A DNA stretch of 64,000 nucleotides, from NCBI GenBank assembly GCA_910585005.1, contig CAJUCN010000004.1, forward strand, positions 124,001 through 188,000, given 5' to 3'. The translations under genes were made by a program, and so were the position numbers. Below are positions 1 through 9,217 of this stretch, in pieces. The notes below the pieces were generated by a model, which made no database searches, was not told the origin of the DNA, and saw only the letters and a list, made by a program, of their open reading frames with translations. The DNA comes from an uncultured Lachnospiraceae bacterium (GTDB lineage Bacteria; Bacillota; Clostridia; Lachnospirales; Lachnospiraceae). How positions within the stretch are numbered: the stretch's first letter is position 1; the number at the start of each line of letters is the position of its first letter.

Positions 1-824
1 TACATACCAATGATCCCGGTCTGGCAATCCAGAAGGCATTAAAGTATGGTGCACTATCGAATCTGAAAATTGATAATATGCGTCTTGAGCATCAAGAGAA
101 GCTGTTTAGGGAAAATAGCGCCGCACAGGAGAAGGCTCCTGAAAAGGAAGCGCAGATGCCTCACAAGGAAACTGGTTTTATTGCGGTTTCCGTTGGGGAC
201 GGGATCAATGAAATTTTTAAAGGCCTGGGGGTGGATTATATCATAGAGGGCGGCCAGACTATGAACCCTAGCACGGAAGATATGTTAAATGCCATTGAAA
301 AAGTAAACGCTGATCATGTGTTTATTCTTCCTAACAATAAAAATATCATCCTGGCGGCAAACCAGGCGCAGGCTATGGTTGAAAACAAAAACATCGTAGT
401 GATTCCTACAAAGACGGTTCCCCAGGGAATTACGGCAGTGATCAATTATGTGCCTGACCTGTCAGCGGAAGAAAATGCTGAAAATATGACAAATGAGATC
501 AGCAATGTAAGGACAGGCCAGGTCACCTATGCAGTGAGAGATACCGTGATTGATAATAAGGAAATCAAGCAGGGCGATTATATGGGGATTGGCGATAAAG
601 GAATCCTTTCTGTGGGGACCAGAATCGAAGACGTCACTTTTGAGATGATTTTTGAGATGATGAGCGAAGGACTGGAACTGATCAGTATTTATTATGGACA
701 GGATATTTCGGAAGATGTGGCAGTGGAGTTGAAAAACCGGGTAGAAAAGAGTTTTCCTGGTTGTGACGTGGAGCTTCAGTATGGCGGGCAGCCTATTTAC
801 TACTATATCGTGTCGGCGGAATAG
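1..824 (+). CDS. fakA: Fatty acid kinase FakA / YloV-type DAK2 protein, C-terminal part
   Basis: The reading frame is open from the left edge (first full codon at base 3) and ends at 824, so this is the last 273 or so residues of a longer protein. The first visible residues (HTNDPGLAIQKALKYG) and the region with GGQTMNPSTEDML and NNKNIILAANQA are typical of the C-terminal half of the YloV/FakA family, in which an N-terminal DAK2 kinase domain phosphorylates fatty acid bound to a DegV/FakB carrier. The kinase domain lies outside the window. A DegV-family protein follows at 3031, two genes downstream, which fits this role. The gene ends at a strong hairpin terminator. An internal ATG at 78 is not the true start, because the frame and family similarity continue upstream of it. 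Confidence 0.88.
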   Translation, partial: HTNDPGLAIQKALKYGALSNLKIDNMRLEHQEKLFRENSAAQEKAPEKEAQMPHKETGFIAVSVGDGINEIFKGLGVDYIIEGGQTMNPSTEDMLNAIEKVNADHVFILPNNKNIILAANQAQAMVENKNIVVIPTKTVPQGITAVINYVPDLSAEENAENMTNEISNVRTGQVTYAVRDTVIDNKEIKQGDYMGIGDKGILSVGTRIEDVTFEMIFEMMSEGLELISIYYGQDISEDVAVELKNRVEKSFPGCDVELQYGGQPIYYYIVSAE

Positions 825-836
825 GATTACAGTAAT

Positions 837-876
837 TTCATGCAAAAGGGGCGGGAGACCGTCCTTTTTGCATGAA
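837..876 (+). terminator. Rho-independent terminator after fakA
   Basis: A long stem pairs TTCATGCAAAAGG with CCTTTTTGCATGAA around an inner GGGCGG-GAGA-CCGTCC hairpin, with A- and T-rich flanks inside the stem. It lies 13 bp after the fakA stop. Its right arm contains the ATG at 872, which argues against using that codon as the recG start. Confidence 0.8.
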
Positions 877-925
877 AGGAAATGTAGATAAGGATTCTAC
901 ATATTATGGTTATGAGGTTTGTTTG

Positions 926-2986
926 ATGAAACATTCAGAAGATATCATGACGCTGAAAGGAATTGGCGAAAAAACTGCAAATTTATTTCACAAGATGGGA
1001 ATTTATACGGTGGAGGATCTTCTGGGCTTTTATCCAAGGGATTATCAGAGTTATATGCCGCCTGTAAAGCTTGCTGAGGCAGGAGAAGGAGAGACCGTAA
1101 CGATAGAGCTTTTAATTGATTCTTCTTTTAAGTGGAAAAAAACGAAAACAATGTCTATTGGAACGGGTTCTGCAAGCGATGGGAAGGATCAGGTATCAAT
1201 CCTTTATTTTAATGTTCCATATCTAAAAGGGAAGTTGGTAAAGGGCAGCCGCTATTTATTCCGGGGAAAGATCCGGTGTGAAAAGGGGAAGTATCATATG
1301 GATCAGCCGGCCTTGTTTACTAACGAAGAATACCAGCAGAAGATGGGACAGTTATGGCCTTGTTACTCTCTTACCAAAGGGCTTTCTAATAATCTGGTAA
1401 TAAAAGCGGTTGCCCGTGCCATGGAAGGAATTGCCCTGCCAGAATACCTGCCTTCGTATATCGTAAAGGAATATAGGCTTGTTTCCCGGGCAGAGGCGGT
1501 AGCGCAAATTCATTTTCCTAAAGATTGGGATTGCTTGGTGGAAGCAAGGAAACGGCTTGTAATTGATGAGTTCTTTTTATTCCTTATTTCTATCCGGAAA
1601 ATGAAAGAATATAATAAAGAATTGGATACCGATTATCCAATGATCGAGACGGCGTGGCCGGCCCGGTTCATAGAGCAGCTTCCTTACCGGCTTACCTTGG
1701 CACAGCAGAAGGTGTGGAAAGAAATCAGAGATGATTTGACAAGTGGTAAATGCATGAACCGGCTGGTACAGGGAGATGTAGGGTCTGGCAAGACGATCCT
1801 GGCTTTTCTGGCTCTGCTTCTTACCGTGACAAACGGTTATCAGGGGGCGTTGATGGCGCCTACGGAAATATTAGCAGCGCAACATTTTGAACAGCTTACC
1901 GCTATGACGAAAAAATATGGTTTACCATTTTGTCCGGTTCTTTTGACCGGATCGGCCGGAACTTCTGCACGCAGGGAAATTTACCGGCAGATTGCATGTG
2001 GGGAAGCAAATGTGGTGATTGGGACACATGCGCTGATACAGGAAAAGGTACATTATCAAAAGCTGGGTCTGGTGATCACGGATGAACAGCACCGTTTTGG
2101 CGTAAGGCAGAGGGAAATTTTAAATGAAAAGGGGGGCAGGACACATGTGCTTGTGATGAGCGCAACGCCTATTCCCCGTACACTTGCAATTATTCTCTAT
2201 GGCGACCTGCATTTATCCCTTGTGGATGAACTGCCGGCAGACCGGCTTCCCATTAAAAATTGTGTGGTGGATACCTCTTACCGCAAGAAAGCATATGAAT
2301 TTATTGCCGGGCAGGTAAACAGAGGCAGACAAGCCTATGTGATCTGTCCAATGGTAGAAGCGGGAGAAGAAGGCACCGAGGGACTTGAAAATGTAGTCGA
2401 TTATGGAGAAAAGTTACGGGAAGCCCTGCCAGAAGAAATACGGGTGGAGATTCTTCATGGTAAAATGAAACCTGCTGACAAAAAAAGGATCATAGATGCT
2501 TTTGCAGAAGGAAATATTCATGTTCTTGTCTCCACTACCGTAATTGAAGTGGGGATTAATGTACCAAATGCCACAGTTATGATGGTGGAAAATGCGGAAC
2601 GGTTTGGACTTGCACAACTTCACCAGCTTAGGGGCCGGATCGGAAGAGGGAAAGAACAATCCTATTGCATTTTTATCAATAGTTCAGGAAAGGGGAATTC
2701 CGGGGAACGGCTTAGTGTTTTAAATAAATCAAACGATGGATTTTTTATTGCCGAGGAGGATTTAAAGCTGAGGGGGCCTGGAGATTTGTTTGGCATTCGG
2801 CAAAGTGGTGTTATGGAATTTAAGATTGCTGATATTTATCAGGATGCTGAACTATTAAAAAAGACCAGTCAGGCAGTGGACCGATTGCTCAGTGAAGACG
2901 GTGAGCTTACGCTGGATGAACATGCGCCTTTGAAACGTTATCTGGAAGAAAATGCCGGAAATTTTGTTGACTTTAGATCCATCTGA
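926..2986 (+). CDS. recG: ATP-dependent DNA helicase RecG
   Basis: A 686-residue protein close to the usual RecG length (about 690). RecG is a double-stranded DNA translocase that remodels stalled forks and branched intermediates. Visible features are an N-terminal wedge/OB region (starting near LKGIGEKTANLFHKMGI), a Walker A motif GDVGSGKT near residues 283-290, a DEQH box near 386, motif III ATPIPRT near 412, and helicase C-terminal motifs TTVIEVGINVPNA and QLRGRIGRG. The start at 926 is chosen because GAGG lies 8 bases upstream. The in-frame ATG at 872 sits inside the fakA terminator and has no ribosome binding site. The gene lies between fakA and a degV gene, a common Clostridia arrangement. 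Confidence 0.95.
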   Translation: MKHSEDIMTLKGIGEKTANLFHKMGIYTVEDLLGFYPRDYQSYMPPVKLAEAGEGETVTIELLIDSSFKWKKTKTMSIGTGSASDGKDQVSILYFNVPYLKGKLVKGSRYLFRGKIRCEKGKYHMDQPALFTNEEYQQKMGQLWPCYSLTKGLSNNLVIKAVARAMEGIALPEYLPSYIVKEYRLVSRAEAVAQIHFPKDWDCLVEARKRLVIDEFFLFLISIRKMKEYNKELDTDYPMIETAWPARFIEQLPYRLTLAQQKVWKEIRDDLTSGKCMNRLVQGDVGSGKTILAFLALLLTVTNGYQGALMAPTEILAAQHFEQLTAMTKKYGLPFCPVLLTGSAGTSARREIYRQIACGEANVVIGTHALIQEKVHYQKLGLVITDEQHRFGVRQREILNEKGGRTHVLVMSATPIPRTLAIILYGDLHLSLVDELPADRLPIKNCVVDTSYRKKAYEFIAGQVNRGRQAYVICPMVEAGEEGTEGLENVVDYGEKLREALPEEIRVEILHGKMKPADKKRIIDAFAEGNIHVLVSTTVIEVGINVPNATVMMVENAERFGLAQLHQLRGRIGRGKEQSYCIFINSSGKGNSGERLSVLNKSNDGFFIAEEDLKLRGPGDLFGIRQSGVMEFKIADIYQDAELLKKTSQAVDRLLSEDGELTLDEHAPLKRYLEENAGNFVDFRSI

Positions 2987-3030
2987 CAGTAAGATATAAA
3001 CGTTGAAGAAAGAAAGGAAAGGGAATACAA

Positions 3031-3897
3031 TTGAAAAAGAAAATTGCGATTGTTACAGACTCAAATAGCGGGATTACACAGTCAGCGGCAAAAGGATATG
3101 GGATTTATGTCCTGCCTATGCCGTTTATGATCAATGAAGAAACTTTTTACGAGGATATCACGTTAAGCCAGGATGCGTTTTATGAAAAGTTAGAGAGTGG
3201 CGTAAATGTAGTAACCAGCCAGCCTTCGCCGGAATCGGTGTTAGAACTTTGGGATGGGCTTTTGAAAGAGTACGACGAAATTGTTCACATTCCAATGAGC
3301 AGCGGGCTTTCCGGTTCCTGTCAGAGTGCAGTCATGCTTTCCGCAGATTATGACGGACGGGTACAGGTGGTAAATAATCAAAGGATTTCCGTTACCCAAA
3401 GACAGTCTGCACTGGATGCAAAATTGTTGGCTGAGAGAGGAATGGATGCTGCACAGATCAAAGATTTTTTGGAGAAGGATAAATTTAATTCCAGTATCTA
3501 TATTATGTTGGATACCTTGTATTATTTGAAAAAAGGCGGAAGGATTACCCCGGCTGCGGCTGCGATTGGAACTATGCTGCGGTTAAAACCAGTGCTTCAG
3601 ATTCAGGGAGAAAAGCTGGACGCCTTTGCCAAGGCGAGGACTGCAAATCAGGGAAAAGCAATCATGATCAATGCGATCCGCAATGATATGGAAACCCGGT
3701 TTGGCGGAGCAAGGGCTGACAATATTTGGCTGGAAGTTGCTTATACTAAAAATACAGATACGGCTGAACAGTTTGTAGAAGAACTGAAAAAGGAGTTTGT
3801 AGGATTTGATATGGTATGTAATCCTCTTTCCTTGAGCGTTGCATGTCATATAGGACCAGGCGCTCTGGCGGTAGCATGCTGCAAAAAGATTCGTTAA
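3031..3897 (+). CDS. DegV family fatty-acid-binding protein (FakB-like)
   Basis: A 288-residue DegV-family protein with the family's N-terminal ATVTDS-like motif (here IAIVTDSNSGI), the HIPMSSGLSGSCQSA loop that contacts the fatty acid carboxylate, and YYLKKGGRI in the second half. DegV/FakB proteins present exogenous fatty acids to the FakA kinase, so the nearby fakA end suggests a working pair, although the pairing is inferred. The start is TTG at 3031, preceded by a purine-rich ribosome binding site (AAAGGAAAGGG), and the protein begins MKKKIAIV. No in-frame ATG gives a better fit. It follows recG after 44 bp and is followed 15 bp later by the topoisomerase pair. Confidence 0.9.
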   Translation: MKKKIAIVTDSNSGITQSAAKGYGIYVLPMPFMINEETFYEDITLSQDAFYEKLESGVNVVTSQPSPESVLELWDGLLKEYDEIVHIPMSSGLSGSCQSAVMLSADYDGRVQVVNNQRISVTQRQSALDAKLLAERGMDAAQIKDFLEKDKFNSSIYIMLDTLYYLKKGGRITPAAAAIGTMLRLKPVLQIQGEKLDAFAKARTANQGKAIMINAIRNDMETRFGGARADNIWLEVAYTKNTDTAEQFVEELKKEFVGFDMVCNPLSLSVACHIGPGALAVACCKKIR

Positions 3898-3912
3898 GAA
3901 AGAGGTTTACCA

Positions 3913-5835
3913 ATGGCAAAAGCAGCGGTTTATGATGCGTCCAGCATCACAGTTTTAGAAGGGCTTGAAGCAGTACGAAGAAGGCCGGGTATGTATATCG
4001 GCAGCGTTTCAACCAAGGGTCTTAACCATTTGATCTATGAAATTGTGGATAATGCAGTGGACGAACATCTTGCAGGTTACTGTGACAAAATATGGGTAAC
4101 ATTAGAAGCGGATGGTTCCGCCACAATTGAGGATAATGGACGTGGAATTCCGGTAGGGATGCATGAAAAAGGGGTCAGTGCGGAACGTCTTGTCTTTACC
4201 ACTCTTCATGCAGGGGGCAAATTTGATGATTCTGCTTATAAGACCAGCGGCGGACTGCACGGCGTGGGATCTTCTGTTGTAAACGCCTTGTCCACTTATT
4301 TGACGGTAAAGGTAAAGCACGGAGGGAGTCTATATGAAGACCGCTATGAGCGCGGGATTCCGGCGGTGGAGCTGATAGACGGCCTTCCTCCGGTGATCGG
4401 CAAGGCAAAGGGAAGCGGGTCAATCATTAATTTCCTTCCGGATGATACGATCTTCGACAAAACCCGTTTTAAAGAAGATGAGGTGAAAAGCCGGATGCAC
4501 GAGACGGCTTATTTAAATCCCCAGCTTACCATTATTTTTGAAGACAAAAGAAAACCGGAGACGGAACACATCGAATACCACGAGCCGGACGGACTTGTGG
4601 GTTTTATTAAGGACATGAATAAATCCACGGAAACTGTCTGTGATGTGATCTTCTTTAAAGGGGAAAACGAAGGGATATCCGTGGAAGGCGCTTTCCAATA
4701 TATTAATGAATTTCATGAAAATGTCCTGGGGTTCTGTAATAATATTTACAATGCGGAAGGCGGAACCCATTTAACCGGCTTTAAAAGTTCTTTTACTAAC
4801 ATCATCAACACCTATGCAAGGGAACTAAATATATTAAAAGAAAAGGATGCTAATTTTACCGGAGCGGATGTTCGTAACGGCATGACAGCCGTGATCTCCG
4901 TCAAGCATCCGGATCCAAGATTCGAGGGGCAGACCAAGACCAAGCTGGACAATCAGGATGCGGCTAAAGTGGTTTCCAAGGTAACATCCGATGAACTGGT
5001 GCGTTTCTTTGACCGGAATCTGGAAACCTTAAAAAATGTCATTGGCTGTGCGGAAAAGGCAGCTAAGATTAGGAAAACAGAAGAAAAAGCCAGAACCAAT
5101 ATGTTGACGAAACAAAAGTTTTCTTTTGATTCCAACGGGAAACTGGCAAACTGCGAGTCGAAGGACTCTTCCAAATGCGAAATTTTTATTGTGGAAGGGG
5201 ATTCTGCGGGGGGCAGCGCGAAAACCGCGCGGAACCGGGCTTATCAGGCAATCCTGCCCATCAGGGGTAAGATTTTGAATGTGGAAAAAGCCAGTATTGA
5301 CAAGGTACTGGCCAATGCAGAGATCAAAACCATGATCAATGCCTTTGGCTGTGGTTTTTCAGAAGGTTACGGCAACGATTTTGACATCACGAAGCTGCGT
5401 TATGACAAGATCATCATCATGGCGGATGCGGATGTGGACGGCGCTCATATCTCTAACCTGCTTTTGACCTTATTTTACCGTTTTATGCCGGAACTGATTT
5501 ACGAAGGTCATGTGTATATCGCTATGCCGCCGCTGTATAAGGCTATGCCAAGTAAGGGGGCGGAAGAATACCTTTACGACGATAAAGCTTTAGAACAATA
5601 CCGCAAGCGGCACAAAGGCCCGTTTACCCTGCAAAGGTATAAGGGATTGGGGGAAATGGATGCCCAGCAGCTTTGGGATACCACATTAAATCCGGAGACA
5701 AGAATTTTAAAGTTGGTTGAGATAGAAGATGCACGGATGGCTTCGGAAGTGACGGAGTTGTTAATGGGAACAGAAGTTCCGCCACGGAAAGCGTTTATTT
5801 ATGAACATGCAAAAGATGCAGAGCTGGATGTATAG
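3913..5835 (+). CDS. parE: Type IIA topoisomerase ATPase subunit (ParE/GyrB family, probably topoisomerase IV subunit B)
   Basis: A 640-residue protein with the full GyrB/ParE layout: GHKL ATPase motifs (EIVDNAVDEHLAG, EDNGRGIP, GGLHGVGSSVVNALS), a transducer domain, and the Toprim motifs EGDSAGGSA near residues 428-436 and DADVDGAH with metal-binding Asp505, Asp507 and Asp509. Together with the partner gene 35 bp downstream it forms a heterotetramer that passes one duplex through another, decatenating or supercoiling DNA. ParE is preferred over GyrB because the partner lacks a GyrA box and because the locus is not next to dnaA or recF. Family assignment is secure, but the gyrase versus topoisomerase IV call is an inference. 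The start ATG at 3913 follows AGAGG. Confidence 0.88.
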   Translation: MAKAAVYDASSITVLEGLEAVRRRPGMYIGSVSTKGLNHLIYEIVDNAVDEHLAGYCDKIWVTLEADGSATIEDNGRGIPVGMHEKGVSAERLVFTTLHAGGKFDDSAYKTSGGLHGVGSSVVNALSTYLTVKVKHGGSLYEDRYERGIPAVELIDGLPPVIGKAKGSGSIINFLPDDTIFDKTRFKEDEVKSRMHETAYLNPQLTIIFEDKRKPETEHIEYHEPDGLVGFIKDMNKSTETVCDVIFFKGENEGISVEGAFQYINEFHENVLGFCNNIYNAEGGTHLTGFKSSFTNIINTYARELNILKEKDANFTGADVRNGMTAVISVKHPDPRFEGQTKTKLDNQDAAKVVSKVTSDELVRFFDRNLETLKNVIGCAEKAAKIRKTEEKARTNMLTKQKFSFDSNGKLANCESKDSSKCEIFIVEGDSAGGSAKTARNRAYQAILPIRGKILNVEKASIDKVLANAEIKTMINAFGCGFSEGYGNDFDITKLRYDKIIIMADADVDGAHISNLLLTLFYRFMPELIYEGHVYIAMPPLYKAMPSKGAEEYLYDDKALEQYRKRHKGPFTLQRYKGLGEMDAQQLWDTTLNPETRILKLVEIEDARMASEVTELLMGTEVPPRKAFIYEHAKDAELDV

Positions 5836-5870
5836 GAGTTGCCCGCATCAGGGAAAGGATTAGAGCATTT

Positions 5871-8108
5871 ATGGAAGAAAAGATCATTAAAACGGAGTAT
5901 TCTGAGGTCATGCAGAAGTCTTTCATAGATTATGCTATGAGCGTTATTATTGCACGAGCGTTGCCTGATGCGAGGGACGGGCTTAAACCGGTTCAAAGGC
6001 GTGTTTTGTATGACATGCATGAGTTAGGCATTAAATATGACAAGCCTTACCGAAAAAGCGCCCGTATTGTAGGCGATACCATGGGTAAATACCATCCCCA
6101 CGGGGACAGTTCGATCTACGATGCGCTGGTAGTTATGACCCAGGAATTTAAAAAAGGACTTCCTCTTGTGGATGGCCACGGGAACTTTGGCAATATCGAA
6201 GGGGACGGCGCGGCGGCTATGCGTTATACGGAAGCCCGGCTTCCCAAGGTCACCCAGGAAGCGTTTCTTGCGGATTTAGACAAAGATGTCGTGGACTTTA
6301 TTCCTAATTTTGACGAGACGGAAAAGGAACCCAGCGTACTTCCGGCCAAGTTTCCCAATCTCCTGGTTAATGGTTCCGAAGGGATAGCCGTAGGTATGGC
6401 CACCAGCATTCCGCCTCATAATCTGGGAGAAGTGGCAGATGCGGTAAAAGCCTATATGCTGGATGAATCGATTACTACGAAAGAATTGATGAATTATTTG
6501 AAAGGGCCGGATTTTCCTACTGGAGGAATCGTAATCAACCAGGATGATTTGTTGGAAATTTACGAAACCGGGGTAGGGAAAATAAAAGTCCGGGGCAAAG
6601 TGGATATAGAAAAGGGAAAGGCTGGAAAAACAAATGTGGTGATCAGTCAAATCCCTTATCCCATGATCGGGGCAAATATCTCAAAGTTCCTAATGGATGT
6701 TGCAGCCCTTTCTGAAAATAAAAAGACCCAGGATATTGTGGATATCTCCAACCAGTCTTCCAAAGAGGGCATCCGGATCGTGATCGAACTAAGGAAAGAT
6801 GCGGATGTGGATAATTTTATTAATATGCTATATAAGAAGACCCGTTTAGAGGATACCTTTGGCGTCAATATGCTTGCCATTGCCGATGGCAGGCCGGAGG
6901 TGATGGGGCTTAAACAGATAATTAAGCATAATGTGGATTTCCAGTTCCAGGTTGCCACCCGCAAATATACCACATTGTTAGAAAAGGAACGGGAACGCAA
7001 GGAAATCCAGGAGGGACTGATCAAAGCCTGCAATGTAATCGACCTTGTGATCGAGATCCTGCGGGGGTCTAAAGACCGGGCAATGGCAAAAGCCTGTCTG
7101 GTGGAGGGGAAGACTACCGGGATCAAGTTCCGCTCCGGGGAGTCTAAGATCATGGCGGCCCAGCTTTGTTTCACCCAAAAGCAGGCAAATGCTATCTTGG
7201 AAATGCGGTTATATAAATTGATCGGATTAGAATTGGAGGCGTTGATCAACGAACACGAAGAGACTTTGGCCAATATTTACCGCTATGAAGATATTTTAGA
7301 CAGGCGGGATTCCATGGCACAAGTGATTATGAACGAATTGGATCAGCTCCGCAGGGAGTTTGCTATTCCCAGAAGGACAGTGATTGAAAATGCGGCGGAG
7401 GCTGTTTATATAGAAAAAAAAGCGGAAGAGATGGAGATTGTCTTTTTGATGGACCGCTTTGGTTATGCACGCTGCATTGATCTGGCAGCTTATGAAAGAA
7501 ATAAAGAAGCCGCCGATGCCGAGAATAAATATGTTTTTACCTGTAAAAATACAGGTAAGGTATGCTTATTTACCAATACCGGACAGCTCCATACAGTGAA
7601 AGTCATGGATATCCCCTTTGGTAAATTCCGTGATAAAGGAGTTCCAATTGATAATATCAGTAACTTTAACGGGGAAAAGGAACATGTGGTCGCAGCGGCA
7701 AGCCAGACCAGTTTGAACCTCTACCGTATGATTTTTGTAACCAGGCAGGCCATGATGAAAATTGTGGATGGGGGAGAATTTGACGTGGCGAAGCGGACGG
7801 TGGCAGCTACGAAATTGTCTGAAGATGATGAAGTGGTGTCTGTTGAGGTGTTAAATGACCAGAAGCAGATTATATTACAGAGCCAGGCAGGGTATTTTCT
7901 CAAATTTAATGTAGACGAGATTCCCGAAAAGAAAAAGAACGCGATTGGTGTCAGGGGAATGCGCTTTACAGGGACAGATTATGTGGAGGGCGTTTACTAT
8001 ACCCGTGTTGGAGAAGAGCAGGCAATTACTTACCGTGAAAAGTCTGTGGATTTGCATAAACTGAAATTGGCGAAAAGGGATGGAAAAGGAACAAAGATCA
8101 GAGTATAG
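5871..8108 (+). CDS. parC: Type IIA topoisomerase cleavage subunit (ParC/GyrA family, probably topoisomerase IV subunit A)
   Basis: A 745-residue partner of the preceding ATPase subunit. The catalytic tyrosine is Tyr119 in AAMRYTE. The quinolone-resistance region reads HPHGDSSIYDAL, with Ser80 and Asp84 in the positions that matter for drug binding, so no classical resistance substitution is visible. A beta-pinwheel C-terminal domain is present. No GyrA box (QRRGGKG-like motif) could be found, and the length fits ParC rather than the longer GyrA. Both points favour topoisomerase IV, the decatenating enzyme. The gene is probably co-transcribed with parE, and rsmD follows after 17 bp. Confidence 0.87.
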   Translation: MEEKIIKTEYSEVMQKSFIDYAMSVIIARALPDARDGLKPVQRRVLYDMHELGIKYDKPYRKSARIVGDTMGKYHPHGDSSIYDALVVMTQEFKKGLPLVDGHGNFGNIEGDGAAAMRYTEARLPKVTQEAFLADLDKDVVDFIPNFDETEKEPSVLPAKFPNLLVNGSEGIAVGMATSIPPHNLGEVADAVKAYMLDESITTKELMNYLKGPDFPTGGIVINQDDLLEIYETGVGKIKVRGKVDIEKGKAGKTNVVISQIPYPMIGANISKFLMDVAALSENKKTQDIVDISNQSSKEGIRIVIELRKDADVDNFINMLYKKTRLEDTFGVNMLAIADGRPEVMGLKQIIKHNVDFQFQVATRKYTTLLEKERERKEIQEGLIKACNVIDLVIEILRGSKDRAMAKACLVEGKTTGIKFRSGESKIMAAQLCFTQKQANAILEMRLYKLIGLELEALINEHEETLANIYRYEDILDRRDSMAQVIMNELDQLRREFAIPRRTVIENAAEAVYIEKKAEEMEIVFLMDRFGYARCIDLAAYERNKEAADAENKYVFTCKNTGKVCLFTNTGQLHTVKVMDIPFGKFRDKGVPIDNISNFNGEKEHVVAAASQTSLNLYRMIFVTRQAMMKIVDGGEFDVAKRTVAATKLSEDDEVVSVEVLNDQKQIILQSQAGYFLKFNVDEIPEKKKNAIGVRGMRFTGTDYVEGVYYTRVGEEQAITYREKSVDLHKLKLAKRDGKGTKIRV

Positions 8109-8125
8109 GGAGGAATGTACCAAAT

Positions 8126-8680
8126 ATGCGTGTGATTGCAGGGAGAGCTAGAAGCCTTAGGCTGAAAACGCCTGGGGGACAGGAGACAAGGCCGACCACA
8201 GACAGAATTAAGGAAACGTTGTTTAATATGATTCAGGGCGAGATCCCAGGCTGCATTTTTGTTGACCTGTTTGCAGGAAGTGGGGGTATTGGCATTGAAG
8301 CCATAAGCAGAGGGGCGGATCATGCTTATTTTGTGGAAAATGATAAGGTGGCGGCGGCATGTATACAGGATAATCTTTCCTTCACAAAGTTTCAGGATCA
8401 GGCCACACTCCTGAAACAGGATGTGTTTAGCGCTCTTTTTACGATCCATGAAAAAGAAGTGGACATAATTTTTCTGGATCCACCCTATGAGTCTGGGCTG
8501 GAAAAGGAGTTATTTTCTTTGTTGGGCCGTCAGCCCTATATCACGGAAAATACGCTCCTGATCATGGAAGCAAAATTAAAAACTGACTTTAGTTTTGTAA
8601 AAGACGCCGGGTTTTCCGTGATCCGCGAAAAAAACTATAAGACAAATAAGCATGTGTTTTTAAAAAAAGATACTAGATAA
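8126..8680 (+). CDS. rsmD: 16S rRNA (guanine966-N2)-methyltransferase RsmD
   Basis: A 184-residue Rossmann-fold methyltransferase. The N terminus MRVIAGRARSLRL with TRPTTDRIKETLFN is characteristic of RsmD. The SAM-binding loop is VDLFAGSGGIGIEA, and the catalytic DPPY tetrad for N2-guanine methylation is at residues 118-121. The enzyme modifies G966 of 16S rRNA in the assembled small subunit. It is followed by coaD after about 30 bp, the standard rsmD-coaD pairing of Firmicutes. Confidence 0.94.
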   Translation: MRVIAGRARSLRLKTPGGQETRPTTDRIKETLFNMIQGEIPGCIFVDLFAGSGGIGIEAISRGADHAYFVENDKVAAACIQDNLSFTKFQDQATLLKQDVFSALFTIHEKEVDIIFLDPPYESGLEKELFSLLGRQPYITENTLLIMEAKLKTDFSFVKDAGFSVIREKNYKTNKHVFLKKDTR

Positions 8681-8711
8681 CAGAAAACCTTTGAAAGGCC
8701 AGGGAATGATT

Positions 8712-9203
8712 ATGAAAGCAGCAATTTATCCGGGAAGCTTTGATCCCGTCACTTATGGACATTTAGATGTGATTAGACGGGCCGCGGAAATTTTTGACAA
8801 GCTTACCGTGAGCGTACTGAATAATAAACTAAAGACTCCATTGTTTTCTGTTGAAGAACGTGTTAAGATATTACAGGAAGCAGTAAAAGATATACCGAAT
8901 GTAGAAGTGGAGTCTTTCAGTGGACTATTAGTTGATTATGCAAAGTCTAAGGGGATTCATGTAGTGATCAGGGGGCTGCGTGCAATCACTGATTTTGAAT
9001 ATGAACTTCAAAATGCACAGACAAATGCAAAGCTGTCTGGTGGCGCACTTGATACCATATTCCTTACTACCAGTTTGGAATATGCCTATTTAAGTTCTTC
9101 CAGTGTGAAGGAAATTGCCAGTTTTCATGGTGATATTTCTATGTGTGTGCCAGATTTTGTGGCGAAACGTGTATATCAAAAGTATGGATTTGAAAGCAGG
9201 TAA
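8712..9203 (+). CDS. coaD: Phosphopantetheine adenylyltransferase CoaD
   Basis: A 163-residue enzyme that transfers AMP to 4'-phosphopantetheine, the penultimate step of coenzyme A synthesis. The nucleotidyltransferase signature is KAAIYPGSFDPVTYGH (TxGH included), followed by GLRAITDFEYE and the YLSSSSVKEIA motif that stands in for ISSTxxR. Three in-frame starts are possible: TTG 8691, ATG 8706 and ATG 8712. The last gives the family's normal N terminus, with AGGGA about 7 bases upstream. It lies directly after rsmD and before a coiled-coil protein, and is probably in the same transcript as both. Confidence 0.95.
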   Translation: MKAAIYPGSFDPVTYGHLDVIRRAAEIFDKLTVSVLNNKLKTPLFSVEERVKILQEAVKDIPNVEVESFSGLLVDYAKSKGIHVVIRGLRAITDFEYELQNAQTNAKLSGGALDTIFLTTSLEYAYLSSSSVKEIASFHGDISMCVPDFVAKRVYQKYGFESR

Positions 9204-9217
9204 ACGGGGGACTGGAA

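Noticed and set aside
872..925. Upstream ATG for recG
   Set aside because: It lies inside the fakA terminator stem and has no ribosome binding site.
6656..7273. Long antisense open frame inside the ParC gene
   Set aside because: It lies entirely within a well-conserved coding region, has no ribosome binding site, and its translation is serine- and isoleucine-rich, as expected of a shadow frame.
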